A DNA stretch of 64,000 nt from Phytohabitans rumicis (lineage in GTDB: Bacteria > Actinomycetota > Actinomycetes > Mycobacteriales > Micromonosporaceae), in assembly GCF_011764445.1 (NCBI RefSeq), contig NZ_BLPG01000001.1:1550001-1614000 (forward strand). The letters are read 5' to 3'. Below the pieces are notes generated by a model, which had not been told where the DNA came from, ran no database searches, and worked only from the letters and a program-made list of their open reading frames with translations. The stretch's first letter is position 1, and the number at the start of each line of letters is the position of its first letter. The translations under genes and the position numbers were made by a program. This document shows, piece by piece, positions 27,465 to 36,411 of the stretch.

Positions 27465-27965
27465 CTATGGGGTCACGGCGAAGTCGGTGAAGCTGAACTG
27501 GCCGGTCACCCCGGCGGCGTGTGAGGTGGCGATCAGGTTGAGCGTGATGTCGGTGCGGGCGAGACGGATCCGGGCCCGCTGCGCAAGCGCTCCGTCCACG
27601 TAAAGCTGGCGGGCGTCGAAGCCGGTGCCGACGTGTGCCTTGTAGATGCCGGTCGCGGCGTCGTCAAGAGCCCAGCCGGTGACCGGCTGCGCTCCACTGA
27701 GGATGGTCGCTCCGCCCGACGCGCGCCAGGTGACCGTGTGGCCGCCGCGGCCGGAGTCGGCGGCGTCGAACCGGAGCGGCTCATTCAACCGGTAGGTGCC
27801 GGCGAAGGTACCCGGGCCCCGGTCGCTGGCATTCGTGGTGCCGGCAGGTGCTACCACGATCACGTGTCTTTTGAGAGCGGCTTGTGCGGGGGGTGTGAAC
27901 GGCACGAATACTCCGGTCGCGGTCAGGGTGGCGGCCACCGCCACGGCGGCTCTCGAGGGGCGCAC
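27465..27965 (-). pseudogene. In-frame stub of a secreted beta-helix enzyme
   Basis: An open frame of 166 codons keeps a signal peptide (AVAVAATLTATGVFVPFTPP). It also keeps the N-terminal cap of a beta-helix glycosidase: NEPLRFDAADSGRGGHTV, GAQPVTGWALDDAATGIY and GFDARQLYVDGALAQRAR, closely matching residues 85-155 of the protein at 36412-38772. It then jumps to a short C-terminal end (VTGQFSFTDFAVTP). The helix and any catalytic residues are gone. It could be a real internal deletion; expression is possible since start and frame are intact. Confidence 0.6.
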
Positions 27966-28000
27966 AGCGACTTCCTCTCCTTCGTGGGGTTCGGCGCAGG

Positions 28001-29176
28001 TCAGCTCCGGGCAACCTCGTATACGGCGCCGCGGTCGGCGACCGCGAGCAACCGCCGGCCGGCCTGCTCCGGTCGTACGTGAGGTCCGCCCGCTGCGGGT
28101 GCCTTGCCGTTATGGGCGGCGGCGATCGCCGTCTCATCCACCTTGATGCCCAGGCCCGGCGAGTCGCCGAGGACGAAGTCGCCGTCCTCGACGTGCAGGT
28201 CCATGGCCACACCGATCGGTGGCCGGAGGTCCTGCAGCTCGCTGGCGAGGTGGTTGGGCACCGAGGTCGCGGCGTGCAGCAGGGCGACAGGTGTGTTGCC
28301 GATCGGGCTTACCGGCAGGTCGAAGGCGTGCGCCAGAGCGGCGACGCGCAGGAAATGGGTGACGCCCCAGACCGCGGCGGTCTGGACGATGTCGAGGCCG
28401 CCCGCGGCGATGAGCGGACGGAACTGCTCGAGGCCGGTCAGGTTTTCCCCGCTGGCCACCGCCGCGCGGACGCCTCGGCTGACGGCGGCCAGGCCGTCGG
28501 CGTCCCAGCGCCGGACCGGCTCCTCGATCCAGGTCAGGTCCAGGGTGCGTTCGAGCTCACCGACGTGACGGACCGCCTGCTTGCGGCTCCAGCACTCGTT
28601 CGCGTCGAGCATCAGCCCCGGCCGCATCCCGTGCGCCGCCTCGGTCAACACGTCGCGTACGAGCGTCAGCCGGTGCCGGTCCCGCTCGATATCCAGGCCG
28701 CCCTTGAGCTTGGCCGCCCGGAGTCCGCGTTGCGCGTAGATCTCGTAGGTGGCGACGAGTTCCTCGTCGGTGAGGCCGATGTCCAGGCCGGAGGCGTAGG
28801 CGTGCACCCTGCGGTCGCGGCCACCGAGCAGGCGCCACAGCGGCTCGCCGGCCGCCTGTGCCTTGATGTCCCACAAGGCGGTGTCGAACGCGCCGATCGT
28901 GCCGAACACCACACCGGCGTGGCCGGCCTTGAAGGTCTGGCGCAGCATCCGGTCGTAGAGAGCGGTCACCGCGCGCGGATCCTGACCGTCGATCGCGGCG
29001 AAGATGTTCTCGGCCTCCACGTGCGATCCGAGGCCGACGCCCGTGATCCCCTCGTCGGTGTCGACCATGATGACCCGCACGGGCATGACGCCGTCCGGGT
29101 AGACGCCGTTGGCATCGCCGACGGGTCGGCCCCATTCCTGTGCCGTCGTCAGGGTCCGGTATCCGGTGATGCGCAT
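28001..29176 (-). CDS. Mandelate racemase/muconate lactonizing (enolase superfamily) sugar-acid dehydratase
   Basis: This 391-residue cytoplasmic enzyme starts at ATG 29176, one nt after the stop of the upstream permease gene. The N-terminal capping domain contains VDTDEGITGVGLG. The barrel carries AAKLKGG (catalytic Lys region) and metal ligands in LMLDANECW, IEEPVRRWD and ASGENLTG. SPIGNTP lies near the end. It probably dehydrates an aldonic acid taken up or formed from the transported sugar. Substrate (fuconate, rhamnonate, arabinonate or another) cannot be read from sequence alone. It is the last gene of the ABC operon at 28001-32260. Confidence 0.85.
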   Translation of the reverse strand: MRITGYRTLTTAQEWGRPVGDANGVYPDGVMPVRVIMVDTDEGITGVGLGSHVEAENIFAAIDGQDPRAVTALYDRMLRQTFKAGHAGVVFGTIGAFDTALWDIKAQAAGEPLWRLLGGRDRRVHAYASGLDIGLTDEELVATYEIYAQRGLRAAKLKGGLDIERDRHRLTLVRDVLTEAAHGMRPGLMLDANECWSRKQAVRHVGELERTLDLTWIEEPVRRWDADGLAAVSRGVRAAVASGENLTGLEQFRPLIAAGGLDIVQTAAVWGVTHFLRVAALAHAFDLPVSPIGNTPVALLHAATSVPNHLASELQDLRPPIGVAMDLHVEDGDFVLGDSPGLGIKVDETAIAAAHNGKAPAAGGPHVRPEQAGRRLLAVADRGAVYEVARS

Positions 29177-29177
29177 G

Positions 29178-30005
29178 TCAGCCCTTCGTCGCACCGGCGG
29201 TCACGCCGTCGGCAATCTGGCGCTGCAGGAACAGGTAGGTCACCAACACGGGCACCGCGGCGATCAGGACGCCGGCCGCGAAGGTGGGGATGTCGTCGGA
29301 GTACTGGCCGCGCAGGGAGGTGACGCCGACCATCAGGGTGCGGTGGTCGGCCGACGGCATCATCAGCAGCGAGATGAGCACGTCGTTCCAGCAGAACAGC
29401 GCGTTGAGGATGCCCACCGACAGCAGGGCCGGCTTGCCCATCGGCAGCATGATCCGCCGGTAGACGCCGTAGACGGTGTTTCCGTCGATCCGTGCCGCGT
29501 CGATGATCTCCGCTGGCACGGCCCGGTAGTAGCTGGTCATCAGGAAGACGGTGAACGGCAGCCACTGCGCGACATAGGCGAGGATCAGCCCCGGATAGGT
29601 GTCGATCAGGGCGACGTCGGCCATGATCCGCGCCAGCGGCACCATGATCACCTGGAACGGGATGAACAGCGCCGCCAGGCAGACCAGAAACAGCGCCGAC
29701 GAGCCGCGGAACCGCAGTTTGCTCAGCGCGAAGCCGGCCATCGACCCGATGAGCAGCAGTAGCACGACGGCGCAGGTCACCACGATGAGGGAGTTGAGGA
29801 AGTACCGGGCCATGCCGGCCCTGTTCCACGCCGTGGTGATGTTCTCCCAGTGCAGGGTGTTCGTCAGCGAGAACCGGTCGAGGATGTACTCGCGGCGGGT
29901 CTTCATCGCGACATTGGCGGTGAACAGCAGCGGGTAGATCGTCGCCAGGGCGAGGGCCGCCATCGGCACCGCGACAAGCCACCTACCCAGTCGGATGCGG
30001 GACAT
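29178..30005 (-). CDS. Carbohydrate ABC transporter permease (MalG type)
   Basis: This 275-residue inner-membrane protein has six predicted helices. The EAA loop for contact with the ATPase reads EIIDAARIDGNTVYGVYRRI LP-like, in the usual place (about 185-210). ATG 30005 overlaps the stop of the MalF-type gene (TGATG), indicating coupled translation. No ATPase gene lies in this operon, so it probably uses a shared MsiK-type ATPase encoded elsewhere. Confidence 0.92.
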   Translation of the reverse strand: MSRIRLGRWLVAVPMAALALATIYPLLFTANVAMKTRREYILDRFSLTNTLHWENITTAWNRAGMARYFLNSLIVVTCAVVLLLLIGSMAGFALSKLRFRGSSALFLVCLAALFIPFQVIMVPLARIMADVALIDTYPGLILAYVAQWLPFTVFLMTSYYRAVPAEIIDAARIDGNTVYGVYRRIMLPMGKPALLSVGILNALFCWNDVLISLLMMPSADHRTLMVGVTSLRGQYSDDIPTFAAGVLIAAVPVLVTYLFLQRQIADGVTAGATKG

Positions 30006-30984
30006 CAGTCTTCCCTCCCCGCGCGGCGCAGCAGGCCGATCTGCAGCAAGCCGACGATCAGCATGATCAGGAACAGCGCCGTCGAGGCGGCCGACGCCAG
30101 TGCCGGGCGGTTCATCTGTCCCTGCTGGACCCAGATGTAGAACTCGGGCAGGTAGGTCGACCCCTCCGGGCCGCCGCCGGTCATGATGTAGAGCAGCCCG
30201 AACATCGAGGTCAGCATCCCGATCATGGTGGTGACGAAGACGAACTGGATGGTGCGGTTCAGGCCCGGGATGATGACGTGCCAGATGGTCTGCGCCAGCG
30301 AGGCACCGTCCACCCGCGAGGCGTCCAGGAGCGCGGGGTCCAGGGTGGCGAACCCGGCCAAAAACACGACCAGCGCCATGCCGAACGTCGCCCAGATCTG
30401 CACACCGACGACGGCGAAGATGGCCACCTTCGGGTCGCCGAGCCAGTCGACCGGGCCGATACCGACCCCACCGAGGAGTTCGTTCAGCGGGCCGTCGAAG
30501 GCCAGCAGCAGGTTGAAGATCGCGCCGACGATCACCGGTGAGAGCACGGCCGGGAAGAAGTAGACGCTGCGGAAGAGCCGATGTCCCGGTACACGCAGGT
30601 AGATGAACGTGGCGAGCAGTCCCGGTATCGCGACCGCTATCGGTAGCAGCAGGACAAGCAGACCCACGTTGCGCAGGGCGGTGCGAAACAGTGGATCGTC
30701 GAGCAGGTCCCGGTAGTTGTCCAGGCCCACCATGGCGCCGTTGCGCTCGCCGTCGCCGGTGAAGGAGAAGTTGACGCCCAGCAGCAGTGGCCACAGCCGC
30801 AACACCACGATGATCAGGACGGCGGGGGCCACCAGGACGTAGGGGGCGAGGCGTTCGGCCCGGCGGCCGTCGCGGGCCCGGCGGGGGCTCCCACCCGGCC
30901 GCCTGCCGGGCGACCGGTCCTTGTCCCGTCGGCCCGCCCCGCTTCGGCGGCGGGGCGGACCGACGACGAGCTACCCAGCGGCAC
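30005..30984 (-). CDS. Carbohydrate ABC transporter permease (MalF type); one apparent frameshift near the N-terminus
   Basis: Six membrane helices and an EAA loop (ALLDASRVDGASLAQTIWHV) mark a MalF/UgpA-type permease. In the visible frame the only start is GTG 30832, inside the first helix. A better GTG lies at 30984, four nt after the binding-protein stop, but in another frame. One added base in the G5 run at 30883-30887 joins the two and gives RDGRRAERLAPYVLVAPA, the normal cytoplasmic N-terminus, and 327 codons. I therefore take the gene as 30984-30005. It forms the channel with the MalG-type partner. Confidence 0.82.
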
Positions 30985-30988
30985 GAGT

Positions 30989-32260
30989 TCAACCCGCCTG
31001 GTCGGATTTGGCCAACTGCTCCACCGCCTTGTCAACGGTGATCGACCCGCTGAGCAGCTGTTGCGACAACCGCCCCATCAGCTCGATCGTCTTGGAGGAG
31101 AGCGCCACGTGCAGCGCCGGCTTGCCTTCCTTGAGGTCCGACACGATCGCGGCGACCGCGGGGCCGGCGCTGGACACGTCGATCGTGGTGTCCGAGGCGA
31201 TGGCCCCCGCGTCGGCGTAGAACGCCTTCAGCGCGTCGGTCGAGGTCAGGGACCGCACCAGGTCGGCGGCGACCGTGGGATCCTTGGTCCACTTCGCGAC
31301 CGCGTAGCCGATGCCGCCGTCGTACGGCAGGCTCGGAGTGGTACCCGGGGTCACGACCGGTGCCTTCATGACGCCGACGTTGTCGGCCTCCAGGAACTCG
31401 GCGAAGTCCTTCCAGTGCCCGATGTCCGACATCAGCCCGATGACGTGTGAGGCCTTGCTGGACTGGAACACCGCGAACGCGTCGTTGAACATCGCCGTCG
31501 AGTTGGCCCCGTCACTGTTGAGGCCCTTGTCGTTGACCTCTTTCCAGAGCGAGAAGACCCGCTTGACGTTCGGTGAGTTCCAGTTGCGCTTGCCGGCGAT
31601 CCAGTCGTCGTACTCCTGCGTCGTGAGGATGCCCGACCCGAGGCCGGACAGGAAGAACTGGATGCCGATGCCTTCCTTGTTGCCCTGCGCGAAGCACTTG
31701 GCCTTGGTCGCCTTGGTGATCGCCTGGCAGTCGGCCACGAACGTGTCCCAGGTCGTGGCCGGCTGCTCCGGGTCGAGTCCGGCCTTCCTGTAGAGCGACC
31801 TGTTGTAGTAGATGGGATGACCCTGCAGGGTCACCGGGGCGGCGTAGATCTTGCTGTCCTTGGTGAAGGCGTCCCACCCCGCCAGCCGCTGCTTGTCCTC
31901 ACCGACGTACTGATCCAGTGGCAGGAGTGCGTCCACCCGGTCGCGGATCTGCCCGCCGCCGTTGAAGAGCATGACGTCCGGCCCCTTGCCGGCCTGGATG
32001 GCCGCCCCAAGCAGCGTGTAGTACTGCTCGAACGGCTGCGCGACGAACTCCACCGTCACGCCGGAGTGCTTCTTGGCGAAGTCGGCCTTCGCCTTCTCGA
32101 TGTATGACTTCGCGGTCGCGTCGCCGGACTTCCAGTCCCAGACGACGAGCTTGCCAGTCGCACCACCGGACGGCTTGTCGCCGGAGTCCGAGGCGCTTCC
32201 GCAGCCGGCCAAGGCCAGCCCCACGATCAGGACCGCCGACCACCGTGCTCGCTGCTTCAT
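30989..32260 (-). CDS. Sugar-binding lipoprotein of the MalEFG-type ABC transporter
   Basis: This 423-residue extracytoplasmic solute-binding protein (family 1) has a lipobox LALAGC (Cys20). The typical opening LVVWDWKSGD and the motif GKGPDVMLFNGGG (oligosaccharide-binding family) are present, as is IYYNRSLYRKAGL. It is the first gene of an operon with two permeases and a sugar-acid dehydratase. A divergent GntR gene and operator lie upstream. The ligand is unknown; an oligosaccharide from plant cell wall is likely. Confidence 0.92.
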   Translation of the reverse strand: MKQRARWSAVLIVGLALAGCGSASDSGDKPSGGATGKLVVWDWKSGDATAKSYIEKAKADFAKKHSGVTVEFVAQPFEQYYTLLGAAIQAGKGPDVMLFNGGGQIRDRVDALLPLDQYVGEDKQRLAGWDAFTKDSKIYAAPVTLQGHPIYYNRSLYRKAGLDPEQPATTWDTFVADCQAITKATKAKCFAQGNKEGIGIQFFLSGLGSGILTTQEYDDWIAGKRNWNSPNVKRVFSLWKEVNDKGLNSDGANSTAMFNDAFAVFQSSKASHVIGLMSDIGHWKDFAEFLEADNVGVMKAPVVTPGTTPSLPYDGGIGYAVAKWTKDPTVAADLVRSLTSTDALKAFYADAGAIASDTTIDVSSAGPAVAAIVSDLKEGKPALHVALSSKTIELMGRLSQQLLSGSITVDKAVEQLAKSDQAG

Positions 32261-32318
32261 TGCTGCTCACTCTCCTGAGGTGGCCGGCTGAGCGGCCGTT
32301 GGCGGAGGATCACACGGG

Positions 32319-32347
32319 AACGTAACTCGTATGACGTATGACGTCAA
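32319..32347 (-). promoter_or_regulatory. Promoter of the ABC operon with GntR operator in the spacer (site B)
   Basis: On the minus strand TTGACG (32347-32342) and TACGTT (32324-32319) are 17 nt apart. The spacer consists mostly of the tandem TATGACGTATGACG (plus-strand reading, 32330-32343), containing ACGTATGACGTC at 32334-32345. It lies between the ABC operon and the divergent regulator, the normal place for an autoregulated GntR operator. Confidence 0.65.
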
Positions 32348-32396
32348 CACAGTCGCGTATATAGTGAACACGGCCTGGCGGGTGACGGAGGGTGAT

Positions 32397-33167
32397 ATGA
32401 CGGCAGCAGCGCAGCCGACCGCGGGCGTCCCCGGGCCCCCTGCCTGGACTCGACGCCCGGCCAACCTCGCCACGGCGGTCACGGCCGAGCTGGTGGAGCG
32501 GATCGTCCGCGGAATCCACCCGTCGGGTACGCCGCTACCGCCCGAGCCGGTGCTCTGCGCGACCTTCTCGGTCAGCCGCACCGTCGTCCGCGAGGCGGTG
32601 AAGATCCTTCAAGAGAAGGGGTTGGTGCAGGTCCGCCAAGGCACCGGCACCATCGTCACCCCACCCGCGACGTGGAACATGCTCGACGAACTCGTCCTCG
32701 GCGCCACCATCGCGCAAGACGACAGCCTGGCCATCCTCGACGACCTGGTCGTGACCCGCCGCGTACTGGAATCCGACATGGCCAACGTCGCCGCCCGGCT
32801 GGCCGACGACGAGACTATCGACCGGCTGCGCCGGCTGGTTGACGAGATGGACAAGCTCGTCGATGACACGGATTCCTACCACGATCACGACCGGACCTTC
32901 CACGACACGATCATGCAGGCGTCGGGAAACCGCATCGCCCGCGCCGTCGTACGCGCCCTGGAAAGCCAGGTCGTCAACACGGCCCGGTACATGGGCCGCA
33001 CCGAGCGCGCCTTGTGCGTAGCGTCCAACCAAGGCCATCGGCGCATCTACGAGCGGATCGCCGCCCACGACCCAGACGGCGCGGCCGAGGCGATGTTCAC
33101 CCACATCACCGAGGCGTGGGTGGTGCGCCGCAGCGGGCCGGGCAAGCCGACCCGGCTGCAGCGCTAG
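32397..33167 (+). CDS. FadR-type GntR regulator, probable controller of the adjacent ABC operon
   Basis: This 256-residue protein starts at ATG 32397 with GGAGG upstream; an in-frame ATG at 32331 lies within the operator and is less likely. The winged helix reads EPVLCATFSVSRTVVREAVKILQEKG and VRQGTGTIV. The FCD domain has the acidic and His ligands DHDRTFHDTIMQASGN and GHRRIYERIAAHD. It is divergent from the ABC operon, so control by a sugar acid made by the operon dehydratase is a reasonable inference. The same motif at 7351 and 38882 suggests further targets. Confidence 0.9.
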   Translation: MTAAAQPTAGVPGPPAWTRRPANLATAVTAELVERIVRGIHPSGTPLPPEPVLCATFSVSRTVVREAVKILQEKGLVQVRQGTGTIVTPPATWNMLDELVLGATIAQDDSLAILDDLVVTRRVLESDMANVAARLADDETIDRLRRLVDEMDKLVDDTDSYHDHDRTFHDTIMQASGNRIARAVVRALESQVVNTARYMGRTERALCVASNQGHRRIYERIAAHDPDGAAEAMFTHITEAWVVRRSGPGKPTRLQR

Positions 33168-33179
33168 AGACCTTCGGCC

Positions 33180-34313
33180 TCAGTTGCGGAGGCTCCACTG
33201 CTGGTTTGCCCCGCCCCAGCAGCCGTACAGTTGGATCTTCGTCCCGTTACCAGTGCCGCCGGCGTCGAGGCACAACCCTGACTGCACTCCGGTGATGCTG
33301 CCGCTGGAGTTGACGTTCCACTGCTGGTTGGCCTGGCCGCTGCAGTCCCAGATGATCACTGCCGTGCCGTTGGTGGTGCCCTGACCCGAGGCGTCCAGGC
33401 ACTTCCCGTTCACCGTCAACTGCTTGCTCGACGTGTAGGTGAACCGCTGGTTCGAGCCACCCCAGCAGTCGTACAACTGCACCTGGGTTCCGTTGGTGGT
33501 GCTCGCGTTCGGTACGTCGATACACCGGCCGGACTGCTGACCCGCAATCATCTGGCCGGTACCGCCCGGCGGAGGACCAGTGGTGGGGTTGGTGCCACCG
33601 CCTTCCCGGACCGTGATGTCAGAGCTTCCCTGGCTCTGGTAGCCCTCGGTGGCCATGACCTGGTAGGCCCAGCTGCTGCCGAGGTTGAGGCCGGCGCGGG
33701 CCCAGGCGTCGAAGTGGTTGGCGGTGGTGATGGTGCCACTGCTCCGCTTCTGCTGGCGGACGCTCCAGAACTGGTAGAAGGTGGCGGTACCGTCGATCGA
33801 CGGCTGGTTCACCCGCTGGCTGCGGAGGATGTCGTAGGTGCCGCCGTCGGTGGTGACGGTGCCCATCCGTTGCGCTCCGCTGCTCGGGTTGTAGCTGCCG
33901 AAGTTCTCCACGACGTAGTACTCGATGAGCGGGTTCCGCGTCCACCCGTACAGGGCGAGATAGGTGTTGTTGTTGCCCGGGTTGTAGGTGCCCGAGTAGC
34001 TGACCGTCCGTCGGCTACCGGTGGCCCAACCCTTGCCGCCGACCCAGTTGTTGGTGCTCCTGCTCCAAGAGCTGGAGTACCGACCGTTCTCGCGCAGCAC
34101 CATGCAGGCGTCGCCACTGTCTTTCCAGAACGAGAAGTAGAACCCGTTGTGCGTGCCGGTGGTGTTCGAGCAGACCTGCCGGTCGGCTTCGGCGTTCGCA
34201 GCGGTGGCCGTGAGCGTGCCGCCGACGGCCAGCACTGCGGCGCAGGCGGCACCGATGAGCATCCTGGAGCGGCCGCGTCTGCGGCTATTCCGGTGAGCGG
34301 GTGCATCGTTCAT
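33180..34313 (-). CDS. Secreted GH11 endo-beta-1,4-xylanase with ricin-B lectin
   Basis: This 377-residue protein has a leader with an Arg-rich start and AANAEAD cleavage region. The GH11 beta-jelly roll spans about 46-237. Glu131 in [16 protein letters not shown] is the nucleophile and Glu223 in [12 protein letters not shown] the acid/base. [20 protein letters not shown] is also typical. A ricin-B domain (about 255-377) with NQRF, NQQW and NQQW repeats follows. It attacks unsubstituted xylan. The gene converges on the GntR gene with only 12 nt between stops. Confidence 0.95.
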   Translation of the reverse strand: MNDAPAHRNSRRRGRSRMLIGAACAAVLAVGGTLTATAANAEADRQVCSNTTGTHNGFYFSFWKDSGDACMVLRENGRYSSSWSRSTNNWVGGKGWATGSRRTVSYSGTYNPGNNNTYLALYGWTRNPLIEYYVVENFGSYNPSSGAQRMGTVTTDGGTYDILRSQRVNQPSIDGTATFYQFWSVRQQKRSSGTITTANHFDAWARAGLNLGSSWAYQVMATEGYQSQGSSDITVREGGGTNPTTGPPPGGTGQMIAGQQSGRCIDVPNASTTNGTQVQLYDCWGGSNQRFTYTSSKQLTVNGKCLDASGQGTTNGTAVIIWDCSGQANQQWNVNSSGSITGVQSGLCLDAGGTGNGTKIQLYGCWGGANQQWSLRN

Positions 34314-34351
34314 ATGTGTGCTTTCCTTCCAAAGCGTTGATAGTGCTTGAA

Positions 34352-34394
34352 GGCGGTGGGGCCTGCGCCGCGCGACCAGACAGGCCCCACCGCC
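34352..34394 (-). terminator. Hairpin terminator after the GH6 gene
   Basis: A perfect 14-bp stem (GGCGGTGGGGCCTG / CAGGCCCCACCGCC) with a 15-nt loop lies 11 nt past the GH6 stop. Confidence 0.75.
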
Positions 34395-34404
34395 AGCTCT
34401 CCGC

Positions 34405-36192
34405 CTACAGGGGCGGGTAGGCGTTCTGCATCAGTTGGGTGACCTGCGCCGGGAAGAACGCGCCGGAGATCGGCGCGTTGTCGAGCGCCCCGGTCATGTT
34501 GAATCCGTTGAGGTCGTTGCCGGTGTATGTCGGGTCGCACATCCGGTCGAAGCCCTTGCCGTCCGGATTGTCGATCAGCCGGCTGGAGCCGTCGGACTCG
34601 CCCGGCGGCTTGACCCACACGTAGGCGTCGATGCCGGCCGGCCCGGGGTTGGCCCGCGGCCGCTCGCCGATGCCGGCGCCGGACTGGTTGCACCAGTTGC
34701 CCTTGTGAATACGGCGGTCGACCCGCGAGCCGTTGATCTGCTCATCCAACGTGCCCGTGGTCTTCGGACCGGTCGGGCGAGCCGAGCCGCCCCACCCGTT
34801 GCGGGACGTGTCGATCAGCATGCCAATGTTGTTCGGCATGCCCTGCGTGATCAGCTCGGTGCGGAACGCTTGGACGAAGCTCGTCTCGTCGTTGTAGCGG
34901 TTCCAGTCGATCCACTTCGACGGGCGGGTCTGGTCGTTCACCGTGATGTACGGCTCCACAAGCGCCGAGTAGTTCGACGTGTTGCTGATGAAGCCGGTCA
35001 CGTTGTTGATGCTCCCCGACAGCCGCACCGTGTTGGCGATCAACTGGGCGGCCGGGCGGAAGTTGTTGTCCCAACCGAGCCAGCCGTGGTGCGCCACGTC
35101 GATGTAGTTGTACACGTTCGGGATCGCGCCGAACTTCTGCAGCGCGTACGCGATGCCCTTCTCGTAGTTGCCGTTGGCCTTCATCGTGTCGCAGACCGGC
35201 TTCGGCGAGGTACCGCCGGACACGTTGGTGACCAGGTTCGGCAGCGAGTCGATTTCGACGATGTTGATGATCCGCAGGCTCCGGAACCGCGCGTCGCTCT
35301 GGTACGCCGCGATCGGATCGATGTACGCGGTCTTGTACCTGTCGATCTCGGTCGGGCCGAGCTCACCGTTGGACGCCAGCGCCGAGCAGTCCCGGCCGGG
35401 CAGGTTGTAGATCACGAACTGGATGTACGACGCGCCCTGGCGCACCGCCTCCAGCAGATGGTCCTCGACGCCCATGGGGCCGTTGGACTGGCTGCCCGCG
35501 GTGCCTTCGATCGCCGCGATCCGGTCGATCCACACCGCGGTCGAGTTGCCGGAGATCCGGTTGCCGCCGGCGACACCCTCCACCTTGGCCTTCCACTCCG
35601 GGTTGACATAGCCGCCGCCGCCCGCGTACGGGTTGTCGGCCTTCGGGCCCGTGGTGCCGGTCGGGCTGACGGTCGGCGACACGGTGGGCGGCACGGTGGG
35701 CGGCACGGAGACCGTCGGAGACACGGTCGGCGAGCTGGTGCTGCCGGTCGGGCTGGTCGTCACCGGAGAGCCGGTGCAGGCCACGTCGTTGACCGAGAAC
35801 GACGTCGGGGCGGCGTTGGTGCCGCTCCAGTTGGCGATGAAGCCGGGGGTAACCGTGCCGCCGGTGGGCACGTTGCCGTTCCACGACTCGTTGGCCACCG
35901 TGACAGCACTGCCGCTTTGCGTGAACCGGCCGGTCCACCCCTGCGTCACCTGCTGGCCGTTGGCGAACGAGAACTTCAGCGTCCACGACGTCCACGGGTC
36001 GCCCACATTGCGGATGGCGATGCTGCCCTGGAAGCCGGTGTTCCATTGACCGCTGACCGAATACGTCACACTGCAACCGGCGGCGGCGCTGGCTGGCAAC
36101 GCCTGTACCACCGAGAGGCCGCCCAACCCAAGCGCCGCGACGGCGGCCATCGCCAAGCGCTGTTTCCGGGTACGACTCGACACGAGTCTCAC
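34405..36192 (-). CDS. Secreted CBM2 - GH6 cellobiohydrolase
   Basis: GTG 36192 ([12 protein letters not shown]) behind GGAGAA gives 595 residues; longer readings lack a ribosome site. The signal peptide ends at ASAAAG. CBM2 occupies about 38-140 ([15 protein letters not shown]). A PTVSPT linker leads to the GH6 domain (about 190-595), with [16 protein letters not shown] and the acid-bearing [26 protein letters not shown] and [14 protein letters not shown] also match exo-acting GH6 cellulases. It releases cellobiose from the non-reducing ends of cellulose, which would induce CebR-type control. Confidence 0.94.
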   Translation of the reverse strand: MRLVSSRTRKQRLAMAAVAALGLGGLSVVQALPASAAAGCSVTYSVSGQWNTGFQGSIAIRNVGDPWTSWTLKFSFANGQQVTQGWTGRFTQSGSAVTVANESWNGNVPTGGTVTPGFIANWSGTNAAPTSFSVNDVACTGSPVTTSPTGSTSSPTVSPTVSVPPTVPPTVSPTVSPTGTTGPKADNPYAGGGGYVNPEWKAKVEGVAGGNRISGNSTAVWIDRIAAIEGTAGSQSNGPMGVEDHLLEAVRQGASYIQFVIYNLPGRDCSALASNGELGPTEIDRYKTAYIDPIAAYQSDARFRSLRIINIVEIDSLPNLVTNVSGGTSPKPVCDTMKANGNYEKGIAYALQKFGAIPNVYNYIDVAHHGWLGWDNNFRPAAQLIANTVRLSGSINNVTGFISNTSNYSALVEPYITVNDQTRPSKWIDWNRYNDETSFVQAFRTELITQGMPNNIGMLIDTSRNGWGGSARPTGPKTTGTLDEQINGSRVDRRIHKGNWCNQSGAGIGERPRANPGPAGIDAYVWVKPPGESDGSSRLIDNPDGKGFDRMCDPTYTGNDLNGFNMTGALDNAPISGAFFPAQVTQLMQNAYPPL

Positions 36193-36315
36193 TGCTGTTT
36201 CTCCTAGTTCGTCGCGGCGCGCACGCGCCTGACGGGTAGCTCGCTCGCCGGCCCGGATGGTGAGCGTGCTGGTGTCGTGACCCCTGGCCGTGAAGGCCAG
36301 GGAAGTGCCCCGCCG

Positions 36316-36341
36316 TGTGGGTCGGCTCGCACCGACCCACA
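36316..36341 (-). terminator. Hairpin terminator after the beta-helix-lectin gene
   Basis: A perfect 10-bp stem (TGTGGGTCGG / CCGACCCACA) with a 6-nt loop lies 70 nt past the stop at 36412. Confidence 0.6.
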
Positions 36342-36411
36342 TGCCCTGGCGGAGCACACTCGCGTCGGCTCCCTGGTGCGACGCCTCAGTCGAGGCGCTG
36401 GTCGGATCTGA

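Noticed and set aside
30005-30832. GTG 30832 as the true MalF start
   Set aside because: It falls inside the first membrane helix; the one-base repair restores the usual N-terminus from GTG 30984.
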